Source: an uncultured Nitrospira sp.
GTDB lineage: Bacteria; Nitrospirota; Nitrospiria; Nitrospirales; Nitrospiraceae
Direction: 5' to 3'
DNA: 59,894 nt
Assembly (NCBI GenBank): GCA_902500755.1
Contig: CABVRV010000010.1
Span: 1-59,894 of the forward strand
The translations under genes were made by a program, and so were the position numbers. Under the pieces are notes generated by a model that saw nothing but the letters and a program-made list of their open reading frames with translations, had not been told where the DNA came from and made no database searches. This document shows positions 1 through 9,016 of this stretch, in pieces. Position 1 is the first letter of the stretch. Each line of letters begins with the position of its first letter.

Positions 1-452
1 TGATTCACCAGGAGTGTGATCTTGTGTCGATCGGCTTGTTCGGCATACTCTGCTATCGGCACACCACTGTAATGGTCGTGATTGCCTAACGTTATATAGA
101 CAGGCGCGATGGCACGCAGGCGTGCCAGGAATCGGAAGAGATGCGACAGGCCTTCGGGCACGTTGAGCAGATCTCCGGTGATGAAAATCCAATCTGGGCG
201 AAGCTGCTCCACGGTTGTGACGATCTCGTCATGCCGTGGGTGATATCGGTCAAGGTGCAGATCCGTGAGATGGACCGCGCGATAACCGGTAAGAGATGGG
301 TGCCTCTGGGTGAGGATAGAGATGTCGTGATTGGACAAACCCCATTCCCAATGAGGAACGAGGCTAAAGGCTCGATAGAGGGGCTCGCTGAGGCAATAGC
401 CGACGGACGCCCGCAGGCGGTCAGGCCATGAGACAGTCCGTCTCCTGGTCAT
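1..452 (-). CDS. Metallophosphoesterase (calcineurin-like), 3' end outside window
   Basis: This is the N-terminal part of a calcineurin-like metallophosphoesterase that runs off the left edge. Read on the minus strand, an ATG opens a frame with no stop. It carries the family metal-ligand blocks: HLTDLHLD near residue 62, TGDLLN near residue 88, and GNHDHY further on. These Asp, Asn and His residues hold the two-metal centre that hydrolyses phosphoesters. The arrangement resembles YkuE-type enzymes (established family knowledge). I see no membrane segment in the part present. Substrate and the remaining C-terminal His ligands are not visible. Confidence 0.85.
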   Translation of the reverse strand, partial: MTRRRTVSWPDRLRASVGYCLSEPLYRAFSLVPHWEWGLSNHDISILTQRHPSLTGYRAVHLTDLHLDRYHPRHDEIVTTVEQLRPDWIFITGDLLNVPEGLSHLFRFLARLRAIAPVYITLGNHDHYSGVPIAEYAEQADRHKITLLVN

Positions 453-579
453 GTCCTAACCTGTGAGTGATCTATCCATTTCGACATGGATTGGAAAAGT
501 ATAGCATGGGCTTCTTTGCCGGCAGTTTTAACGGCTTCATTCGGCAGCCAACTGTCACTTCGATCAGCATGGATATGTA

Positions 580-1623
580 ATGCAACCGGTCGATCCCTTT
601 CTCACCGGCACCATCCCTGGAATCGGCGGATGCATCCGTACCGTGCCTGAAGATTTTCACGTTGAAGAACGTCCCCTCTATCTCCCATGCGGAGAAGGGG
701 AACATCTGTACGTCACGATTACCAAACGTGGCCTTTCCACACCGGATCTCGTCCGACGACTCTCATCATCACTGGGGGTCAAGGCACAGGCCATTGGAGT
801 CGCTGGGCTGAAGGATGCACGTGCGGTCACGACTCAGATGGTGTCTTTGCAAGGAGTCACATCGGACCATGTCTCCAGGCTGAGAAGCGATGACACTCTA
901 CTGAACCTTCGGGTCCTCGGACGTCATCGTAACCGTCTCCGAACCGGCCATCACGCCGGCAATCGCTTTTGTTTGGTCATCCGCCATGTCGCTTCTCATG
1001 CGGCTGAATCTGTGCCGGCTGTCCTTGAACAGTTGAGCACCCGAGGGGTGCCCAACTACTTCGGCCCTCAGCGCCAAGGGAAGCGCGGGGACAACTATGA
1101 AGTCGGTGCCGCACTCTTACACGATGCGCGGAGACGTGAAAAGATGAATCGCGCCCAGCGCATTTGGTATCTCAACGCCTATCAGTCCTTCTTGTTCAAT
1201 CGGATGCTGGCCCGGCGGATTCACCATATCGACCGCGTCTTCATCGGCGACTGGGCCATGAAATCGGAAAACGGCGCCTGTTTCCAGGTCGAGGATGCTG
1301 AAATCGAGCAGCCACGCGCCGATCGATTTGAAATCAGTCCGACCGGGATTCTCTTTGGCTCGCGTGTGTCCTGGGCAGATGGGGAACCGGGACACATTGA
1401 GGAAGCTGTCATTGCCGAAGCGGGTACCACCAAAGAAGTCCTCATCTCCGCCGCAAAGGCCTGCGGATTCCGCGGTGAGCGGCGAGCGTTTCGCGTTCCT
1501 CTAACAGAACTGGAATGGTCATTGATTGATGATGCCCTTACCCTCTCCTTTAATCTCCCCCCAGGCGCCTACGCCACCAGTGTGCTTCGAGAACTGATGA
1601 AAGTGCCGCTTACGAATCCGTAG
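580..1623 (+). CDS. truD: tRNA pseudouridine(13) synthase TruD
   Basis: TruD isomerises uridine 13 of tRNA to pseudouridine. The protein is 347 residues, close to the E. coli enzyme. The family motif GLKDARAVTTQ is present, with the presumed catalytic Asp at residue 79, and the second family block NYFGPQRQG is at 159-167. The ATG is preceded by no strong Shine-Dalgarno sequence, but the protein begins exactly where the family does, with the PEDFHVEE block at about 23-30. It stands alone between a divergently transcribed phosphoesterase and the arginine/ornithine pair. Confidence 0.95.
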   Translation: MQPVDPFLTGTIPGIGGCIRTVPEDFHVEERPLYLPCGEGEHLYVTITKRGLSTPDLVRRLSSSLGVKAQAIGVAGLKDARAVTTQMVSLQGVTSDHVSRLRSDDTLLNLRVLGRHRNRLRTGHHAGNRFCLVIRHVASHAAESVPAVLEQLSTRGVPNYFGPQRQGKRGDNYEVGAALLHDARRREKMNRAQRIWYLNAYQSFLFNRMLARRIHHIDRVFIGDWAMKSENGACFQVEDAEIEQPRADRFEISPTGILFGSRVSWADGEPGHIEEAVIAEAGTTKEVLISAAKACGFRGERRAFRVPLTELEWSLIDDALTLSFNLPPGAYATSVLRELMKVPLTNP

Positions 1624-1663
1624 CTCCATCTCCTCATTTTCTTCGGCTACCCGAGTCGGGTGG

Positions 1664-1676
1664 TACAATAGGCCCA
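1664..1676 (+). promoter_or_regulatory. Candidate -10 element at a leaderless start
   Basis: A TACAAT hexamer ends six bases before the ATG of the next gene, so transcription would start at or very near the ATG. No Shine-Dalgarno sequence fits in between. The -35 region is weak (TTCGGC-like). An internal ATG six codons in could also serve as the start. Confidence 0.35.
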
Positions 1677-2938
1677 TGACCAGTGAGCATGCGATGAATC
1701 CCTCCCAGGAGCGCGTCGTTCTACAGGGACATATCATTGATTCTCTCGTCCTGGCAAAGGTATTGGACCTCATCTTGATGATGGGAGGAACCTTTGACCT
1801 TGAGGACGTGCACATCGGCAAAACACGAGAAGAGCCATCTCGTGCCCGCATTGTCATCAGAACGGTATCCAAAGCGCTCTTGGACGACATCCTCAAAGCG
1901 ATTCAACCACACGGCGCCTCGGTCGAACGTGAGGCAAACTGCCGTACGAAGCCGGCGCCGGCCAACGGAATCCTCCCAGAAGAGTTTTATGCCACCACGC
2001 ATTTGCCCACTCGGATTCGGCTCAAGGAGCGATGGGTAGAGGTGGATGGAATCGAAATGGACTTGGCCGTCCGAGTGGATGAACAGCGTTCAACCGCCCA
2101 CACAATCCCTATGGGTGAGGTACGCGAGGGAGATCAGATCGTCGTCGGTCGAGAAGGCGTCCGTGTCACTCCTCTCCAACGCCCCTCTGAGCCAGACGTC
2201 TTTGGGTTCATGGAATCGCATGTGTCGGCTGAGCGACCCCATGGCCATGTAATTGCCGATATCGCGTCACGTATGCGCCACCTTCGAGAGCAAGCCAGAC
2301 TCGGCCAGCCAGGTTCAAACGTCTTGCTCTCGGGAGGACCGGCGATCATCCATGCCGGGGGGCGGGAGCCATTGACCTGGCTCATCGAGGAGGGATTCAT
2401 CCACGTCCTCTTTTGCGGCAACGCCCTTGCCGCCCATGACATGGAGGCCGATCTTTATGGCACCTCCCTCGGGTATGGGCTGACCGCCGGACATGCGGTT
2501 AGGCACGGGCATGAGCATCATTTGCGGACCATCAACCGGATCCGGGCGATCGGCAGCATCGACGCAGCAGTCACCTCCGGAGTGATCACCCACGGGATTA
2601 TGGCGGCTTGCGTCAGGCAAAGGGTGTCGGTGGTGATGGCAGGCACGATCCGTGACGATGGTCCGTTGCCGGGAGTGATCACCGATTCTATCCAGGCGCA
2701 GATTGCAATGCGGGCGATGGTTCCCGGCGTTGGGCTGGCCCTTCTCATCGCCTCGACGTTGCATGCCGTCGCCACAGGCAATCTTCTGCCGGCCACCGTT
2801 CCCACCGTCTGTGTGGACGTGAACCCGTCGGTGCCGACGAAATTGGCCGATCGAGGCAGTTTTCAGGCGGTTGGTCTCGTCATGGATGCGGCGTCGTTTC
2901 TGGCAGAACTCGCTAGGGCCCTAGGGAGATCGACATGA
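1676..2938 (+). CDS. LOR/SDH-type ornithine cyclodeaminase (TIGR00300 family)
   Basis: The 420-residue protein matches the LOR/SDH domain family, which includes archaeal ornithine cyclodeaminase and the C-terminal half of cyanobacterial AgrE/ArgZ. Those enzymes convert ornithine to proline and ammonia using NAD. The N-terminal half has the family opening (VVLQGHIIDS, about residues 14-23). The C-terminal half has glycine-rich Rossmann-like segments (LLSGGPAIIHAGG) and a conserved VDVNPSVPTKLADRG block near residue 382. The stop overlaps the start of the arginine dihydrolase-like gene by four bases (ATGA), so the two are probably co-translated. Product identity as ornithine cyclodeaminase is inferred from family and partner gene. 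Confidence 0.82.
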   Translation: MTSEHAMNPSQERVVLQGHIIDSLVLAKVLDLILMMGGTFDLEDVHIGKTREEPSRARIVIRTVSKALLDDILKAIQPHGASVEREANCRTKPAPANGILPEEFYATTHLPTRIRLKERWVEVDGIEMDLAVRVDEQRSTAHTIPMGEVREGDQIVVGREGVRVTPLQRPSEPDVFGFMESHVSAERPHGHVIADIASRMRHLREQARLGQPGSNVLLSGGPAIIHAGGREPLTWLIEEGFIHVLFCGNALAAHDMEADLYGTSLGYGLTAGHAVRHGHEHHLRTINRIRAIGSIDAAVTSGVITHGIMAACVRQRVSVVMAGTIRDDGPLPGVITDSIQAQIAMRAMVPGVGLALLIASTLHAVATGNLLPATVPTVCVDVNPSVPTKLADRGSFQAVGLVMDAASFLAELARALGRST

Positions 2939-3735
2939 GCCGTCTTCTGGTGTGTCCTCCTGATTTTTTCGGCATCGAGTACGAGATCAATCCCTGGATG
3001 CGGCTCAGCAATCGAGTGGATCACGATCGAGCCGTGCAACAGTGGCATGCGTTGATGCGCGTGCTTGAACAGGAAATGGGCGTCGCTCTTGAACGTATGT
3101 CTCCACTGCCAGGTTTGCCTGATCTGGTCTTTACGGCCAACGCCGGCGTCGTGGTCGGGCGAACCGCCGTCGTGAGTCGCTTTCGGTATCCTGAACGACG
3201 GCGAGAAGAGGTTCATTTTGAACAATGGTTTCGCGAGCATGGCTATGACGTGATAAGCACAGAGGAAGACCTGCATTTTGAGGGCGCCGGCGATCTCCTG
3301 GGCTTTCCAGGCTATTGGTTCGGTGGCTATCGACAGCGATCGGATATTCGCGTGTTTCCGATCCTCAGTGAACGGTTTCACCGAGAGATCATTCCCCTCG
3401 AACTGGTCGACACCCGTTTTTACCACCTGGACACCTGCTTGTGTCCGTTGAGCGGTGGGGAACTTCTCTATTTTCCCGGAGCATTCGATCCTTACGGTCA
3501 GACGGCCCTTGCCGAACGTGTTTCTGGGGGGCTCCGTCTGGCTGTTCCCGAGGATGAAGCTCTGAAGTTCGCCTGCAATGCCGTCTCAGTCGGGAAACAT
3601 GTTGTTCTTCCCATAGGATGTCCTGCTACACAGTCTTGGCTCCACGATCGAGGATATGAAACCCATACCGTTCACCTTGATGAATTTATGAAATCCGGTG
3701 GGTCCGCCAAGTGCCTCACCTTGGCACTGGACTAA
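2935..3735 (+). CDS. Amidinotransferase-fold arginine dihydrolase (ArgZ/AgrE N-domain-like)
   Basis: The 266-residue protein belongs to the amidinotransferase superfamily. Visible active-site positions are Asn19 (INPWM block), Asn69 (FTANAG), the EGAGD block at 116-120, His164 (YHLDT) and Cys260 near the C-terminus. Asn69 is at the place where cyanobacterial ArgZ has the Asn that lets it remove both guanidino nitrogens from arginine, giving ornithine, two ammonia and CO2. A dimethylargininase-like activity is the main alternative. The four-base overlap with the ornithine cyclodeaminase gene supports a pathway from arginine to ornithine to proline. In cyanobacteria the two activities are fused in the opposite order. 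Confidence 0.82.
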   Translation: MSRLLVCPPDFFGIEYEINPWMRLSNRVDHDRAVQQWHALMRVLEQEMGVALERMSPLPGLPDLVFTANAGVVVGRTAVVSRFRYPERRREEVHFEQWFREHGYDVISTEEDLHFEGAGDLLGFPGYWFGGYRQRSDIRVFPILSERFHREIIPLELVDTRFYHLDTCLCPLSGGELLYFPGAFDPYGQTALAERVSGGLRLAVPEDEALKFACNAVSVGKHVVLPIGCPATQSWLHDRGYETHTVHLDEFMKSGGSAKCLTLALD

Positions 3736-3824
3736 CCGCCCAGCATGCGTCAACCGATATCGCCGATTTGAAAAGGGCGCCTCTGCTCTTCCTTGCAATC
3801 CTGTCACGAATGACGCGCCACGCG

Positions 3825-4181
3825 TCATTTCTGCCGGAAGAGAAACGCCCCGTACATCCCTGCGATCGCAATCGTGACGAGTTCGATCGTCAGAAGCATG
3901 CGACTCACGACGGCTTCGGGTGTGGGGGGAGATAGGATGAAATGCATCCCCAGAAACTCTGGTTCTTGCGTTGGCGGAGTCTCCCACGGAGGGAATAGCA
4001 TGGCCAGAATGAGAACCACGACCATTCCGTAGAGCACGGTGATATTGAGTTGCCCTGGAGCCGAGCGCGCAGGTCGAAACGCCGACGGACCGTCGGCTCT
4101 GTCGTCGAAACGTCGCCCACATTGCACGCAGAACCTATTGACCTCGGGCTGTGATCGACCACAGATTGGGCAAACTTGCAT
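3825..4181 (-). CDS. Zinc-ribbon protein with two membrane segments
   Basis: The 118-residue protein starts with a zinc ribbon made of CPIC (residues 4-7) and CVQC (18-21). A polar linker follows, then a hydrophobic segment at about 46-63 and a second one near the C-terminus (about 94-114). This layout, a cytoplasmic zinc ribbon tethered to the membrane, is common in small bacterial proteins of unknown role. It converges on the arginine dihydrolase-like gene with a gap of about 90 bases and lies downstream of the beta-barrel gene on the same strand. No function can be assigned. Confidence 0.75.
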   Translation of the reverse strand: MQVCPICGRSQPEVNRFCVQCGRRFDDRADGPSAFRPARSAPGQLNITVLYGMVVVLILAMLFPPWETPPTQEPEFLGMHFILSPPTPEAVVSRMLLTIELVTIAIAGMYGAFLFRQK

Positions 4182-4270
4182 AAGCGCGCGAACGAAAGCT
4201 GAAGTAGAGGGAGCTTAACACGAAAAGCCGCATTAATTCCTGGCTCGGTGATCAGGATCAGGAAAGAAGT

Positions 4271-5014
4271 TTAGAAATGATAACCGACGCCGAAGGAAAC
4301 GAGGTGCATTTTGTAGGTCGCATCCATGCCAAAGAAGAAAGGGAAGAGCTCCGGGTTGTCTTCGAATTTAAAGCGTCCATAGTTGAATTTCCATTCTGCA
4401 AATGCAGTCAGGTGTTTCGTAACGTAATATTGGAGCCCAGCCTTAACGTTGAGTCCAAGTCTCGCATGATCGGACGAGGAGCTGGGCGAGTCTGGCGCCA
4501 GTCCTTCTCCACTGATTCGGGCAAAGAAGATTCCAGGTCCGAAACCGATATATGGTTGCAGCCGGGTCTTATGATAGCGGAACATAAGATTAAAAGGCGC
4601 CACCGTCAGGACGCGAAGGTGTGCGCCTTGAAGAGTTGCGCTCGCTGTCACGCCAGGTACTGTGGGGTTCTGAAAAGCATGCGTTTGTTGTTCTATGTGT
4701 GGAGTCGTGTGAAACACTTCCGCTTCGAGACCGAACCAACGAACCGAATCAAAGTAATGCCCAATTTTCCCCCCGATCATGAAGGAGGTGGAGAGATCGA
4801 GATCGCTATGAGTCGTCCCTTGAAGGAAAAATTCGGAATTCAGGTCGACGCCCGTGAACCCTCCTCCTACAGATGGTAATGCGACCCCTAATTGTCCAGC
4901 GATGTACGTTTCTGCACATGTCTCAACAGGCTTTCCCAGTGAGAAAAGAGAGAGAACAGCGCACCACACTGCTAGATACCGTATGGTTTTTTGAACCTTG
5001 ATCACTGAAATCAC
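4271..5014 (-). CDS. Outer-membrane beta-barrel protein
   Basis: The 247-residue protein has an N-terminal signal peptide, with a hydrophobic run at about 11-28 and cleavage probably near CAE-TYIAG. The rest alternates polar and aromatic residues as expected of an eight-stranded OmpA/OmpW-like barrel. It ends in GVGYHF, and a C-terminal Phe is typical of BAM-inserted barrels. Family placement is by pattern, not by a diagnostic motif. It is unlike the two paralogous barrels near 22-24 kb. Role unknown. Confidence 0.75.
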   Translation of the reverse strand: MISVIKVQKTIRYLAVWCAVLSLFSLGKPVETCAETYIAGQLGVALPSVGGGFTGVDLNSEFFLQGTTHSDLDLSTSFMIGGKIGHYFDSVRWFGLEAEVFHTTPHIEQQTHAFQNPTVPGVTASATLQGAHLRVLTVAPFNLMFRYHKTRLQPYIGFGPGIFFARISGEGLAPDSPSSSSDHARLGLNVKAGLQYYVTKHLTAFAEWKFNYGRFKFEDNPELFPFFFGMDATYKMHLVSFGVGYHF

Positions 5015-5179
5015 ACCGTTAGACCCATTTCATTCTGCTTCTTGCCCTATCTCCTCGATCGTCCAACAAGGAACTGTCTCCTTCGCTCTTGGTCACAGCA
5101 AACGGTGTGCCGTAGTCTGATCAGCCGTCCGGTACGATGACCCTCCACGTACAGGAAGAGGCCAGAGCCCATCGATTCG

Positions 5180-5209
5180 TTGACAGGGTCGAGAGGGCCT
5201 TCCTATAAT
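5180..5209 (+). promoter_or_regulatory. Sigma-70 promoter for gpsA-larB
   Basis: A perfect -35 hexamer TTGACA and a perfect -10 hexamer TATAAT are separated by 18 bases. The predicted start is about 45 bases before gpsA. This is the best-matching housekeeping promoter in the window. Confidence 0.8.
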
Positions 5210-5260
5210 CCGCCGTTCTGGATTGACTGGTGGTGACTTTGGTTATGAGGCTCGTCACGT

Positions 5261-6283
5261 ATGCCAACTATGCCCAACAACATCGCTGTGATTGGAGCTG
5301 GAGCCTGGGGAACGGCCCTGGGCAAACACCTAGCCGAAAAGGGACTAACAGTTTGCCTTTGGGCCTATGAACATGACGTCGTTGAGTCCATTAACACCGC
5401 TCATGAAAACACGATCTTCTTAAAGGGCATCACCCTCCCTCAAAGCTTGACGGCAACCTCATCCCTCGTTGAAGCCGTAAAGGACTGTCAGGGCATTCTG
5501 TTCGCTGTTCCTTCGCATGCCGCTCGGTCTGTGTTGAGCGAACTGGCATCCAGCCTGACTGATGCACGACCGTTGGTGTGCGCGACGAAAGGGATCGAGG
5601 AAGATTCAGCGAAATTGATGACTCAGGTGATGGAAGATGAGTTGCCGACATCCATGCACCGTTCTCTGATGGTGCTCTCCGGTCCGAGTTTCGCGTCGGA
5701 ATTGACGTTGAGCCGACCCACCGCGGTGTGTTTGGCCGGCACCGATGACGCATTGGTTCGCCGTTTTCAAGAAGTCTTGATGACGCCTACATTTCGCGTG
5801 TATGCGGATCGCGATGTCATCGGCGTTCAACTCGGCGGAGCACTGAAAAACGTGATGGCCCTGGCCGCCGGCGTCATCGACGGCTTGGATCTCGGACTCA
5901 ATGCCCGGGCGGCGCTCATTACCAGAGGTTTGGCCGAAACCATCCGACTAGGTGTGGCGATGGGAGCTGACCCACGAACGTTTTACGGGCTTTCGGGTGT
6001 CGGTGATTTGGTCTTGACCTGTACGGGCACACTCAGCCGCAACCATGCGGTAGGCGTTCAACTAGGCAGAGGAGAACGGCTGGAGAGGATCTTGGCCGGC
6101 ATGCAGGCAGTTGCCGAAGGCATCCGAACGGCTCGTGCGGCACTCACGTTGGCCTGTCGCTATCGCGTCGACATGCCGATCATACAGGAGATCAATGCCG
6201 TCTTGTACGACAACAAATCTTGTCAAAACGCGGTCAGTGACTTGATGGAGCGTGATGCAAAACCTGAGAAGGGGTGGATATGA
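5261..6283 (+). CDS. gpsA: Glycerol-3-phosphate dehydrogenase [NAD(P)+]
   Basis: GpsA reduces dihydroxyacetone phosphate to sn-glycerol 3-phosphate, the backbone of membrane phospholipids. The 340-residue protein shows the nucleotide-binding GAGAWGTALG motif near residue 12 and the substrate-binding GALKNVMALAAG block, which carries the catalytic Lys, near residue 195. A second in-frame ATG three codons downstream is an alternative start that would better match family N-termini. The gene follows a strong promoter and its stop overlaps the larB start, so gpsA and larB share a transcript. Confidence 0.96.
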   Translation: MPTMPNNIAVIGAGAWGTALGKHLAEKGLTVCLWAYEHDVVESINTAHENTIFLKGITLPQSLTATSSLVEAVKDCQGILFAVPSHAARSVLSELASSLTDARPLVCATKGIEEDSAKLMTQVMEDELPTSMHRSLMVLSGPSFASELTLSRPTAVCLAGTDDALVRRFQEVLMTPTFRVYADRDVIGVQLGGALKNVMALAAGVIDGLDLGLNARAALITRGLAETIRLGVAMGADPRTFYGLSGVGDLVLTCTGTLSRNHAVGVQLGRGERLERILAGMQAVAEGIRTARAALTLACRYRVDMPIIQEINAVLYDNKSCQNAVSDLMERDAKPEKGWI

Positions 6284-7035
6284 ATCCGGAAGGGCTTGAA
6301 CGATTACTCCAGCAGGTACGTCACGGGAAGCTTTCTATTAAGCACGCACTTCAACGTCTACGGTCCCTGCCCTACGAAGATCTGGGCTTTGCTTCCCTCG
6401 ATCATCATCGATCATTGCGGCAGGGATTTCCCGAGGTCGTTTTGTGCGAAGGCAAAAGCACGGCTCAGGTCGTCGCCATCGCCCGAGCGCTCTTTAAAAA
6501 ACGAGGTCCCTTTCTTGCCACTCGCGCCGAACCAACGGTTGGGCGCGCTATTCGAAGAGTCAACCGGCGTGCACGCTACTATCCCGATGCGCGTCTTGTA
6601 GTGGTTCATCCGTCGCGATCGAAGTCACTGGGTCACATCCTGGTCGTCACCGCCGGTACCGCCGACCTCCCCGTGGCCGAAGAAGCTCGAATCACAGCCG
6701 AAGTGATGGGGAGTCGCGTTGAACGACTGTACGACGTCGGCGTCGCCGGCATCCACAGGCTGCTCGGGAGGAAAGAACGGCTCTTTGAAGCAAGAGTTGT
6801 CATCGTTGTCGCCGGAATGGATGGCGTCCTGCCGAGTGTCGTGGGCGGGTTGGTACAGTGCCCGGTCATCGCCGTCCCAACGAGCCGCGGGTATGGTGCA
6901 AGTTTCGGTGGAGTGGCCGCCCTGTTGACCATGCTCAATTCTTGTGCGGCCGGCGTGGGTGTGATGAATATCGATAATGGGTTTGGCGCGGCTTGTCTCG
7001 CACACCGGATCAATCTGTTGGGACTGGAGTCGTAG
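6280..7035 (+). CDS. larB: Nickel-pincer cofactor biosynthesis protein LarB
   Basis: LarB carboxylates and cleaves nicotinic acid adenine dinucleotide as the first step to the nickel-pincer nucleotide used by lactate racemase and related LarA enzymes. The family CEGKSTAQVVAIA block is present near residue 50, and the C-terminal half is PurE-like, with the GGVAALLTMLNSCAAG segment. I chose the ATG that overlaps the gpsA stop (ATGA) because GAGAAGGGG lies about six bases upstream. A GTG two codons earlier is possible. The 3' end overlaps the convergent gene that follows by 26 bases. Confidence 0.92.
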   Translation: MNPEGLERLLQQVRHGKLSIKHALQRLRSLPYEDLGFASLDHHRSLRQGFPEVVLCEGKSTAQVVAIARALFKKRGPFLATRAEPTVGRAIRRVNRRARYYPDARLVVVHPSRSKSLGHILVVTAGTADLPVAEEARITAEVMGSRVERLYDVGVAGIHRLLGRKERLFEARVVIVVAGMDGVLPSVVGGLVQCPVIAVPTSRGYGASFGGVAALLTMLNSCAAGVGVMNIDNGFGAACLAHRINLLGLES

Positions 7036-7618
7036 GCGAGAGGGAGCCCACCGTGGGCCACTTCACTTGTAGTGTTCCTCGCTTCGGCCAGCCGACCATC
7101 ACCGTTCGAAGCCCCTTCTCCCCGTTCGCCAATAATTTCGTCCGAACTTCGTACGAATAGTTGCCTACCACGGCAAGCTGCTTGCGTTGATCCTGTCCAT
7201 CCCAAACCAGCTCGATCGAGGCCTTTTGCCGTTCCGTTCCTTTATTCGAGGTCGAGGAAATCCGGACAGGCTGCCGATGCGTCAAAAATCTCACTGAGGT
7301 CTTCGAGGGAGAGCTGATGAGTGAGCTGACTTCCAGAATGAGGTCGCCGCGCATGTCTTTTGGGAGCTGAACCGTCACAGAGAATTGGAGAGGGCCGTTG
7401 CCGAGCGTGTACGGTTTCGGCGTAACCGCGAGGTCGATGATCTTGAGCTCCGGTTCAGGCCGAGGAGCCCGAGACGGCTTGACCTTTGACGTAACTCGCG
7501 AGTCGCTGTCGACCGGAAAAAGCAGAGCCACGAATCCAAGAAAACAGAACAGCCCAAAGAATAATCTCTTACGGCCGATCTGACTCGAAGGCCTTAAGGA
7601 CGACACAAACCCTGTCAT
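7010..7618 (-). CDS. Secreted or membrane-anchored protein with FlgD-Ig-like end
   Basis: From the chosen ATG the protein is 202 residues. It has a single hydrophobic segment at about 19-37, acting as signal peptide or anchor, and a Pro-rich stretch after it. The C-terminal part (ELVWDGQDQ, then GNYSYEVRT) looks like the FlgD-type Ig fold found in secreted proteins. The frame is open upstream for 44 more codons, but that extension is Cys/Leu-rich and lacks a signal. The gene converges on larB and their ends overlap by 26 bases. Function unknown. Confidence 0.65.
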   Translation of the reverse strand: MTGFVSSLRPSSQIGRKRLFFGLFCFLGFVALLFPVDSDSRVTSKVKPSRAPRPEPELKIIDLAVTPKPYTLGNGPLQFSVTVQLPKDMRGDLILEVSSLISSPSKTSVRFLTHRQPVRISSTSNKGTERQKASIELVWDGQDQRKQLAVVGNYSYEVRTKLLANGEKGLRTVMVGWPKRGTLQVKWPTVGSLSPTTPVPTD

Positions 7619-7777
7619 CGTGAGTAACCTGAGAACATTGGGCAGGAGGCATAGGTGCGATTCAGCTGCATGCTTAAGGGGGATAACACAGCATCTCGGA
7701 CCTGTCAATGAACCTTCAACTAGTGAACAGTGATTGCTGTTCGCAAGCACCTTCGGTAAGATGCCCGGTCAATTTGC

Positions 7778-9016
7778 GTGACCTCGACGAGGTATGTGGT
7801 GGGCCGACATCTGCATTTCGATTGTTTCTCAGGGATCAGCGGAGATATGGTCTTGGGCGCATTAGTGAGCGCCGGTTTGTCGTGGACTGAGTTGGTCAAC
7901 GGCCTTAAACGACTGAAGCTCAAGGGCTACCAATTGCGTAGGCGTGAGGTGCATCGCGGCGCACTCCCGGCAATAAAGGTCGATGTGATCATCCAACAGG
8001 GCTTTCATCAGCCACTGACGCTCACTCGCATTCGGAAGATTCTTTCTGCCAGCACGTTGCCAGGCCTCGTCAAGGAGCGAAGTCGATCGGTGTTCGACCG
8101 ACTCGCGGAGGCTGAAGGTCTTGCCCATCGAGTCGCAGTTCAGGACGTTCACTTTCATGAAGTAGGAGTGGTGGATTCCTTCATCGATGTTGTCGGCGGG
8201 ATCCTTGGTTGCTATCTCTTGAACGTGACCCATGTCACCTCCTCTCCCGTCAACGTCGGCTCCGGTTCCATCGAGACTTCCCACGGGCTCTTACCCGTTC
8301 CAGGACCGGCGGTGGCGGCGCTGGCGAAAGGGATTCCGATCTACTCCGAAGGACCCCGCTGTGAGCTTGCGACTCCCACCGGTGTTGCCTTGCTGCGAAC
8401 ACTAGTATCGGATTTCGGTCCTATGCCAACGATGCAAAGCCTGGCGGTGGGCTATGGAGCCGGCGACCGAAATCCTGAAGGGTGGCCGAACGCCCTCCGT
8501 GTGTTTCTACAAGATGAAGTGACCCCTGTCGCACGCCGGACCGAACAGGTGGTGCAGATTGAAACGAATCTCGACGACCTTAACCCTCAAACGTACGAAC
8601 ACATCATGGAACAATTGTTTGATGTCGGGGCTATGGATGTTGCCCTCCTCCCCGTTGTGATGAAGAAAAACCGACCGGGCGTGGTGTTGAGCTGCCTCGC
8701 CAAACAAGATCGGATCGATGCCATCATCGAGATCCTTTTTCAAGAGACTTCTACACTCGGAGTACGGATTCAAGAGATGGCTCGTCAGGTGCTTCCTCGA
8801 CGATTTGTGTCCATCGTGGTGCATGGTGGTACGGTTCGCATGAAAGTCGCCGATGTCGGTGCCGGCTGGGAAAAGGCATCACCAGAGTATATCGATTGCA
8901 AGAAGATCGCTAAACGAACGGGACGACCGCTCAAGAGCATTATGGAAGACGCAATATCGACTTATCGGCAGGGACTCAGCAAGATGAAACCGACCACCCT
9001 GCGAGGCCGGGCATGA
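7778..9016 (+). CDS. larC: Nickel-pincer cofactor biosynthesis protein LarC
   Basis: LarC is the CTP-dependent nickel insertase that completes the nickel-pincer cofactor. The family opening HLHFDCFSGISGDM is near the N-terminus, ETNLDDLNPQ lies mid-protein, and a C-terminal LarC2-type domain follows. The frame is continuous, unlike Lactiplantibacillus plantarum, where larC is read through a programmed frameshift. The start is uncertain: the listed GTG has only a weak ribosome site, and GTGs six or seven codons later sit behind GACGAGGT and fit the family length better. The stop overlaps the next gene by four bases. No larE or larA is in the window. Confidence 0.93.
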   Translation: MTSTRYVVGRHLHFDCFSGISGDMVLGALVSAGLSWTELVNGLKRLKLKGYQLRRREVHRGALPAIKVDVIIQQGFHQPLTLTRIRKILSASTLPGLVKERSRSVFDRLAEAEGLAHRVAVQDVHFHEVGVVDSFIDVVGGILGCYLLNVTHVTSSPVNVGSGSIETSHGLLPVPGPAVAALAKGIPIYSEGPRCELATPTGVALLRTLVSDFGPMPTMQSLAVGYGAGDRNPEGWPNALRVFLQDEVTPVARRTEQVVQIETNLDDLNPQTYEHIMEQLFDVGAMDVALLPVVMKKNRPGVVLSCLAKQDRIDAIIEILFQETSTLGVRIQEMARQVLPRRFVSIVVHGGTVRMKVADVGAGWEKASPEYIDCKKIAKRTGRPLKSIMEDAISTYRQGLSKMKPTTLRGRA

